This document shows, one piece after another, positions 5,478 through 9,333 of a DNA stretch of 9,333 nucleotides. Each line of letters opens with the position of its first letter. Position 1 is the first letter of the stretch. The notes beneath the pieces are model-generated. The model was not told the DNA's origin and searched no databases. It saw only the letters and a program-made list of their open reading frames with translations. Source of the stretch: an uncultured Holophagaceae bacterium (GTDB lineage: Bacteria; Acidobacteriota; Holophagae; Holophagales; Holophagaceae); NCBI GenBank assembly GCA_903876615.1, contig CAIRAS010000004.1:1-9333 (forward strand). Reading direction: 5' to 3'. The translations under genes were made by a program, and so were the position numbers.

Positions 5478-6458
5478 TCAGTTGCTCCGGAGGCGCTTGC
5501 GATAGATCTGGGCGATGTCCGCGGGCAGCGGGTAGATGGACGCCTGGGTCACGGCGGCCTGCCCCTCCTGCGAGTAGACGAAGTTCAGGAACTCCGAGAG
5601 GGGCACCGGCAGGGCCTTCCCGGGCTCGCGGTTGAGGTAGAAGTAGTAGGTCCGCGCCAGAGGATAGCGGCCGGTCACCACGTTCTCCTGGTTGGGGGGC
5701 ACGGCCTCCTTGGTCTGCAGCGGGGCCACCGGCAACACCTTCACGTGGATGAGCCAGTTGGCCAGGGTGGCAATGCCGATGCCCGCGGCATCCGTCATGA
5801 CCCCTTCGGTGATGCCGGGCCAGTCCAGGGAGTCCTTCACGGTGGACTTGTACTGGCCCTTCAGCAGCACCAGGTCGCGGATGGTGCCGCGGGCCGCGGT
5901 GCCCTCGGCCCGCATGTAGGGATGGATGGGCCGCCCCGCGTAGTCCCCCCGCACGCCCAAATCGCCCCAGGTCTCCACAGGCAGATCCTTGCGGAAGCCC
6001 CCGTTGTGGGTGGTGGAGAAGGCCGCGTCCAGCTGGTCCATCCCGATCTCCTTGATCGGGTTCCCCTTGTTCACGAACACGATGAAAGCATCAAAGCAGA
6101 CCACCAGCTTGGTCGGGGGGTAGCCGTACTTCTTCTCGAAGGCCTGGTGCTCGGCGAGCGTGAGCTCCCGGGGCAGGTGGATCAGGGGCACGGTTCCGTC
6201 CATCAGGGCCTTCACCGAGATGGTGGACAGGGTCTGGGTGACCTTGAACCGGGCCTTGGGCTGCACCACCAGGAAGGCGGTCTTCCATTCCTCCCAGACA
6301 TCGGTCAGCGAGTCGGACCCGATCACCTCGAGGGTGGCATCCACAGCCTGGGTCGCCGCGTAGGGCGGCAGCCTGGGATCCACCTTGGGGGCGTACTGGA
6401 CGACCCCCTGGCCGGGGAGCAGGGTGCTGACCATGAGCGCAAAGAGGAAGGGACGCAT
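5478..6458 (-). CDS. PstS-like phosphate ABC transporter substrate-binding protein
   Basis: This 326-residue protein has a short N-terminal signal peptide (hydrophobic 4-15, cleavage probably near Q17). The mature part starts LEVIGSDSLTDVWEEWKTAF (43-62), matching the opening of PstS-type periplasmic binding proteins (PBP_like_2), where the first Ser/Thr residues hold the anion. Further family marks are the block around VVCFDAFIVFVNKGNPI, an internal MRAEGTAARGTIRD stretch in place of the usual R-x-x-SGT ligand loop, YPLARTYYFYLNR, and SEFLNFVYSQEGQAAV near the end. Such proteins bind phosphate or another oxyanion and deliver it to an ABC importer or a signalling partner. No pstC, pstA, pstB or phoU gene lies next to it, so it is an orphan here. 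GGGAG lies 5 bases before the ATG. No clear PHO box was seen. Confidence 0.85.
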   Translation of the reverse strand: MRPFLFALMVSTLLPGQGVVQYAPKVDPRLPPYAATQAVDATLEVIGSDSLTDVWEEWKTAFLVVQPKARFKVTQTLSTISVKALMDGTVPLIHLPRELTLAEHQAFEKKYGYPPTKLVVCFDAFIVFVNKGNPIKEIGMDQLDAAFSTTHNGGFRKDLPVETWGDLGVRGDYAGRPIHPYMRAEGTAARGTIRDLVLLKGQYKSTVKDSLDWPGITEGVMTDAAGIGIATLANWLIHVKVLPVAPLQTKEAVPPNQENVVTGRYPLARTYYFYLNREPGKALPVPLSEFLNFVYSQEGQAAVTQASIYPLPADIAQIYRKRLRSN

Positions 6459-6630
6459 GGGGACTCCCGATCGAGGCTGAAGCTTACCCCGGCGCAGGTT
6501 TGGACGGTTGGACCCGCCGAGAAGAGCTTAGGTGTTTTTCTATAGTAAACCTGCCCCGAGACGGCGAGTTTTTCAAGGGGCCTTGTGCAATAGCGACAAA
6601 CCAGGCCGAAACGTCTAGAAAAAAGCGGGG

Positions 6631-7104
6631 CTACCCTTCCTCGGTTTCGCCGATGTCTTCCGGGATCGCCTCCCAGCGCTGGTGGGCCTGGAAACCAGGC
6701 TCTTCCAGCCGGGCCAGGAAGGCGGCCATGCGTGGTCCCCAGGATGAACCCGCCAGGGTGCCCTCGGGCACATGGGGCAGCAGCTCGGCCGGAGCCTCTT
6801 CGAGGCAGAGCTGGGTGAGCACCAGGCTCTGCCGGTAGCTCTCACCCACAGGAGTGAGGTTGGCGGCCAGGGTGTCCAGAATTTCCCTGAGCGGGTTTGC
6901 CTCGGCCAGGGGTTCCGTTTCTACCCCCAGCACCTCGACCGTCTTGAGCCGCGCCGTCAGGAGCTTCAGATGCAGGCGTTCCAGGTCCCGCCGGGCCCCG
7001 CCGGAAGCCAGGGCATGGGCCGCATCTTCAAGGTGCGGGTGCAATTTCCGGAACAGGAGGGAGAGGGCTGTCTCGGCGGGAGTCATCGGGTGGGTCGCGT
7101 CCAT
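6631..7104 (-). CDS. Hypothetical protein, 157 residues
   Basis: I do not recognise this protein. It has no signal peptide, membrane segment or known motif that I can see. It is rich in Leu, Ala and Glu and looks mostly helical (for example LRKLHPHLEDAAHALASGG-like segments and TLEEL-type heptads around residues 10-110). The C-terminus is acidic (PEDIGETEEG). A possible alternative start is M7 (7086), but neither start has a clear ribosome site; only GGGG precedes the first. It is transcribed divergently from the Hpt gene, with 70 bases between the two starts, which might share regulation. Steady third-position G/C bias supports it as a real gene over the overlapping opposite-strand frame. 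Confidence 0.65.
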   Translation of the reverse strand: MDATHPMTPAETALSLLFRKLHPHLEDAAHALASGGARRDLERLHLKLLTARLKTVEVLGVETEPLAEANPLREILDTLAANLTPVGESYRQSLVLTQLCLEEAPAELLPHVPEGTLAGSSWGPRMAAFLARLEEPGFQAHQRWEAIPEDIGETEEG

Positions 7105-7163
7105 AACCCCAGCCTACTGCATCCTGTTGGACGAATGGACCCGCCTGCCTCAGCATGGGTGCC

Positions 7164-7168
7164 AGGAG
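7164..7168 (+). promoter_or_regulatory. Ribosome binding site fixing the Hpt gene start
   Basis: AGGAG stands 6 bases before the ATG at 7175. The same frame is open back to 6854, but the upstream part runs antisense to the 157-residue gene and reads as Arg/Ser-rich noise. The site at 7164 therefore marks the real start. Confidence 0.75.
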
Positions 7169-7174
7169 TTGCCC

Positions 7175-7555
7175 ATGTCGCCCTCGGATCTGCTGGACCT
7201 CATCACCCTCCAGAACCTGGTGGAACTCGATGACGGTGGCCACACGCTCCTCGAAGAGATGCTGGAGATCTTCCGGGATGACACGCCCCGCCGCCTCAAC
7301 GACATCGTCACCGCGGCCGCCCAGGGCGACGCCGAGGAGCTCTCCCGGGCGGCCCACGCCCTGAAGGGCGGTGCCGGAGCCCTGGGCGCGAAGACCTTGC
7401 GCTACCTGGCCGCGGACCTCGAGGCCCTGGGCCGAGACGGCTCCGCCGAGGCAGGTCCGGACTTGGAGGCCCGACTGCAGGCCTGCTTCCAGGCCTCCCT
7501 GGAAGCCCTCGAGGCCTATCTGGCAGCCCTGAAGCAGAAACCCGGCGAGGCCTGA
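7175..7555 (+). CDS. Stand-alone Hpt (histidine phosphotransfer) protein
   Basis: This 126-residue protein is one helical Hpt domain. The phosphorylated histidine is H61 in SRAAHALKGGAGALGA, the signature of the family, and is followed by the helix TLRYLAADLEALGRDG. Helices before it (LEEMLEIFRDDTPRRLNDIVTAAAQGDAEE) match the usual layout. Hpt proteins pass phosphoryl groups between receiver domains of hybrid kinases and response regulators in the cytoplasm. No hybrid kinase or lone receiver lies next to it, and the LytS/LytTR pair 1.8 kb away does not normally need an Hpt, so its partners are elsewhere. It starts 70 bases from the divergent hypothetical gene. Its stop is separated by one base from the stop of the convergent transglycosylase gene, leaving no room for a terminator between them. 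Confidence 0.88.
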   Translation: MSPSDLLDLITLQNLVELDDGGHTLLEEMLEIFRDDTPRRLNDIVTAAAQGDAEELSRAAHALKGGAGALGAKTLRYLAADLEALGRDGSAEAGPDLEARLQACFQASLEALEAYLAALKQKPGEA

Positions 7556-7556
7556 C

Positions 7557-8396
7557 TCAGGGTGCTCCGTAGGGTTTCACGCCGGGCGTGCCCTTGGGCG
7601 GAGGCTGGTCGCTGATCTGAATGCGGCCGTTGGCATCCGTCCACTGGTAGATCCGGGTGGCGGCCTGCTGCTGGGGGGTGGGCTCGGGGACGGTCTTCTC
7701 GTCCTCCACCTTGAAGCCGCCCCGGCCCTTCTGCAGGAGGGCCATGCTGCCCGCCAGCTTCGGATCCGGCTGCACGGCCTTGCGGCGGTAGAGGTCCAGG
7801 ACCCTGGGCACATAGGCCTGAGTCTCGCGGAAGGGGGGAATGCCCTTGTGGCGGTTCACGGCGCCCTCACCGGCATTGTAGGCCGCCACCACCTTGGTGA
7901 GGTCGCCTTCATAGTAGGTGTGCAGCCACTTCAGGTACTTCACCCCGCCGTTGATGTTCTGGCGGGGATCGAAGGGATCCAGGACCCCGAAGCGCTCTGC
8001 CGTGGAGGGCATGAGCTGCATGAGGCCCAGGGCCCCGGCGCGGGAGCGGGCCCGGTAGTTGAAGGCGCTCTCAGCCTGGATGATGGCCCGGGCCAAGTGG
8101 GTGTCCACACCTTCCGCCGACGAGATCTCATCCACCAAGGCGATGAGCTCGGGGCTCCGCAGGGCCTTGGCCATCTCCGCGGGGGTCACCGCGAGGCGGA
8201 CCTTGCCCACGCCGACACTCTTGAGCACCAGGCCCTGGCCCTTCATGTAGCTGGGCGGCAGGTTGTTGATGATCAGCCGGCCCTGCTTGTCGTAGTAGGT
8301 GTAGAGGTAGGTGGCGCCGGGCTTCACGGCAGACCTCGGCGACCCGGCGAGGAGCGCCAGGGCGGCGAGGGGAAGGATCAGGGCGAGGCGGAACAT
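7557..8396 (-). CDS. Lytic transglycosylase (SLT domain) with two DUF4124-like motifs
   Basis: This 279-residue exported murein hydrolase cleaves the MurNAc-GlcNAc bond with formation of 1,6-anhydro-muropeptides. The start at 8396 is chosen because it gives a signal peptide (residues 2-18, then GSPRSA); the frame remains open to 8546, but that extension is Pro/Gly-rich without such a signal. The SLT domain spans about 84-205: catalytic E109 in IIQAESAFN, then ALGLMQLMP (122-130) and VVAAYNAGEGAV (169-180), all typical of the Slt70/MltC group. Residues 30-48 (YLYTYYDKQGRLIINNLPP) and 249-266 (IYQWTDANGRIQISDQPP) look like one motif repeated, resembling DUF4124, on either side of the catalytic domain. 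No clear Shine-Dalgarno was seen. It lies 124 bases downstream of the mutase gene. Confidence 0.9.
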   Translation of the reverse strand: MFRLALILPLAALALLAGSPRSAVKPGATYLYTYYDKQGRLIINNLPPSYMKGQGLVLKSVGVGKVRLAVTPAEMAKALRSPELIALVDEISSAEGVDTHLARAIIQAESAFNYRARSRAGALGLMQLMPSTAERFGVLDPFDPRQNINGGVKYLKWLHTYYEGDLTKVVAAYNAGEGAVNRHKGIPPFRETQAYVPRVLDLYRRKAVQPDPKLAGSMALLQKGRGGFKVEDEKTVPEPTPQQQAATRIYQWTDANGRIQISDQPPPKGTPGVKPYGAP

Positions 8397-8520
8397 GCGG
8401 GGTACATGATACGCCGGGGAGGGTCGAGGTTCACCGGGCGGCGTGCGTGGCATAAGCTCCGCGTCGGGTCCCGGCTTTGTGGCGGGCTTCACGCCCTCCA
8501 CTCCGCCACCCGACGGTCGC
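8397..8520 (-). other. Gap between icmF and the transglycosylase gene
   Basis: This 124-base stretch holds no gene. On the - strand a short GGGC/GCCC hairpin (near 8481-8494) follows the mutase stop without a T-run, so it is not a convincing terminator. No clear promoter was seen. Confidence 0.5.
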
Positions 8521-9333
8521 TTACATGTTTCTCCGGTACTGCCCACCCACTTCGTAGAGAGCCTGGCTGATCTGACCCAGGCTGCAGACCTTGGCGGCGT
8601 TCAGCAGCTCCTCGAAGAGGTTGCCACCGGCGCGGGCCACTTCCTTGAGGCGCAGGAGGGCGGCGGGGGCCACGTCGGCGTTCCGGGCGTGGAAGGCAGC
8701 CAGATTGTCAATCTGCTGCTGCTTTTCGGCCTCAGTGCTGCGGATCAGCTCCGGCGCGCCCAGCTCGGGGGGCTGGGGATTCAGGAAGGTGTTCACGCCG
8801 ACGATGGGCAGCTCCCCGCTGTGCTTGAGGTGCTCATACTGCATGGACTCTTCCTGGATCTTGCCGCGCTGATACATGGTCTCCATGGCGCCCAGCACAC
8901 CGCCGCGGTCGCTGATGCGGCGGAACTCGGCCAGCACGGCCTCCTCCACCAGCTCCGTGAGCTGCTCGATGAGGAAGGCGCCCTGCTGCGGGTTCTCGTT
9001 CTTGGCCTGGCCCAGCTCGCGGTTGATGATGAGCTGGATGGCGATGGCCCGGCGCACGCTCTCTTCGGTCGGCGTGGTGATGGCCTCGTCGTAAGCGTTG
9101 GTGTGCAGGCTGTTGCAGTTGTCATAGATGGCGTAGAGGGCCTGGAGGGTCGTGCGGATGTCGTTGAAGTCGATCTCCTGGGCGTGCAGGGAGCGGCCGC
9201 TGGTCTGGATGTGGTACTTCAGCTTCTGGCTGCGGTCGTTGGCGCCGTACTTCTCCTTCATGGCGATGGCCCAGATGCGGCGCGCCACGCGGCCGATGAC
9301 GCTGTATTCCGCGTCGAGGCCGTTGCTGAAGAA
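8521..9333 (-). CDS. icmF: IcmF-type isobutyryl-CoA mutase, C-terminal part
   Basis: The frame is open to the right edge, so only the last 270 residues are seen; an in-frame GTG at 9288 is internal. The visible start is [21 protein letters not shown], followed by [27 protein letters not shown] and [21 protein letters not shown], hallmarks of the B12-dependent acyl-CoA mutase barrel. The end VGGQYRRNM and the block [25 protein letters not shown] match what I recall of IcmF, in which a B12-binding domain and a MeaB-like GTPase are fused ahead of the mutase. IcmF interconverts isobutyryl-CoA and n-butyryl-CoA and may also act on pivalyl/isovaleryl-CoA. The fused N-terminal domains lie outside the window, so a plain methylmalonyl-CoA mutase large subunit cannot be fully excluded. 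The TAA stop is followed by the transglycosylase gene. Confidence 0.82.
   Translation of the reverse strand, partial: FFSNGLDAEYSVIGRVARRIWAIAMKEKYGANDRSQKLKYHIQTSGRSLHAQEIDFNDIRTTLQALYAIYDNCNSLHTNAYDEAITTPTEESVRRAIAIQLIINRELGQAKNENPQQGAFLIEQLTELVEEAVLAEFRRISDRGGVLGAMETMYQRGKIQEESMQYEHLKHSGELPIVGVNTFLNPQPPELGAPELIRSTEAEKQQQIDNLAAFHARNADVAPAALLRLKEVARAGGNLFEELLNAAKVCSLGQISQALYEVGGQYRRNM

Noticed and set aside
6541..6546. TATAGT as a -10 box on the + strand
   Set aside because: No -35 element at a usual distance (TTGGAC lies 27 bases upstream) and no + strand gene follows for over 600 bases.
6619..6640. A six-T run on the - strand after the 157-residue gene as an intrinsic terminator
   Set aside because: The bases before it form only a GGG/CCC stem of three pairs, too weak to support a call.
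6854..7174. N-terminal extension of the Hpt frame
   Set aside because: Antisense to the 157-residue gene; AGGAG at 7164 and the domain boundary place the start at 7175.
8397..8546. N-terminal extension of the transglycosylase frame
   Set aside because: Pro/Gly-rich and would bury the signal peptide that starts at the ATG at 8396.

Overview
The window is about 9.3 kb of GC-rich bacterial chromosome with ordinary housekeeping and signalling genes. The gene mix suggests Acidobacteriota of the Holophaga/Geothrix kind: an SNF2 helicase paired with a SWIM protein, a LytS/LytTR pair, an IcmF-type mutase, and short intergenic repeats. This placement is inference from gene content and composition, with no phylogenetic marker in view, and should be held loosely. 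No tRNA, rRNA, CRISPR array, transposase or phage gene was found.

Left part (1-1739, + strand). The window opens inside the C-terminal end of an SNF2-family helicase. Its stop codon overlaps the start of a SWIM zinc-finger protein that also carries an AT-hook-like motif. A RidA-family enamine/imine deaminase follows after a short gap.

Middle (1740-2936). This stretch is visibly less GC-rich. It holds one small membrane-anchored bacterial PH-domain gene on the - strand. Two families of short palindromic intergenic repeats lie around it: a 'ccccttcatccctgt' type and an 'accgatggacaccgat' type, the second on both sides of the gene.

Signalling operon (2937-5322, - strand). In transcription order it encodes a Spy/LTXXQ-like periplasmic protein with a Met/Gly/Pro-rich tail, a LytS-type sensor kinase and a LytTR response regulator. 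The kinase has a Met/Gly/Pro-rich loop predicted to lie in the periplasm. The last two genes overlap by ATGA. The shared Met-rich composition of the sensor loop and the periplasmic protein suggests an envelope or metal stress circuit and is the most interesting lead here.

Right part (5478-9333). In order: an orphan PstS-like substrate-binding protein (-), an unrecognised 157-residue protein (-), a stand-alone Hpt phosphotransfer protein (+), a lytic transglycosylase bracketed by two DUF4124-like motifs (-), and the C-terminal 270 residues of an IcmF-type acyl-CoA mutase (-) running off the right edge. The Hpt and transglycosylase genes converge with a single base between their stop codons.
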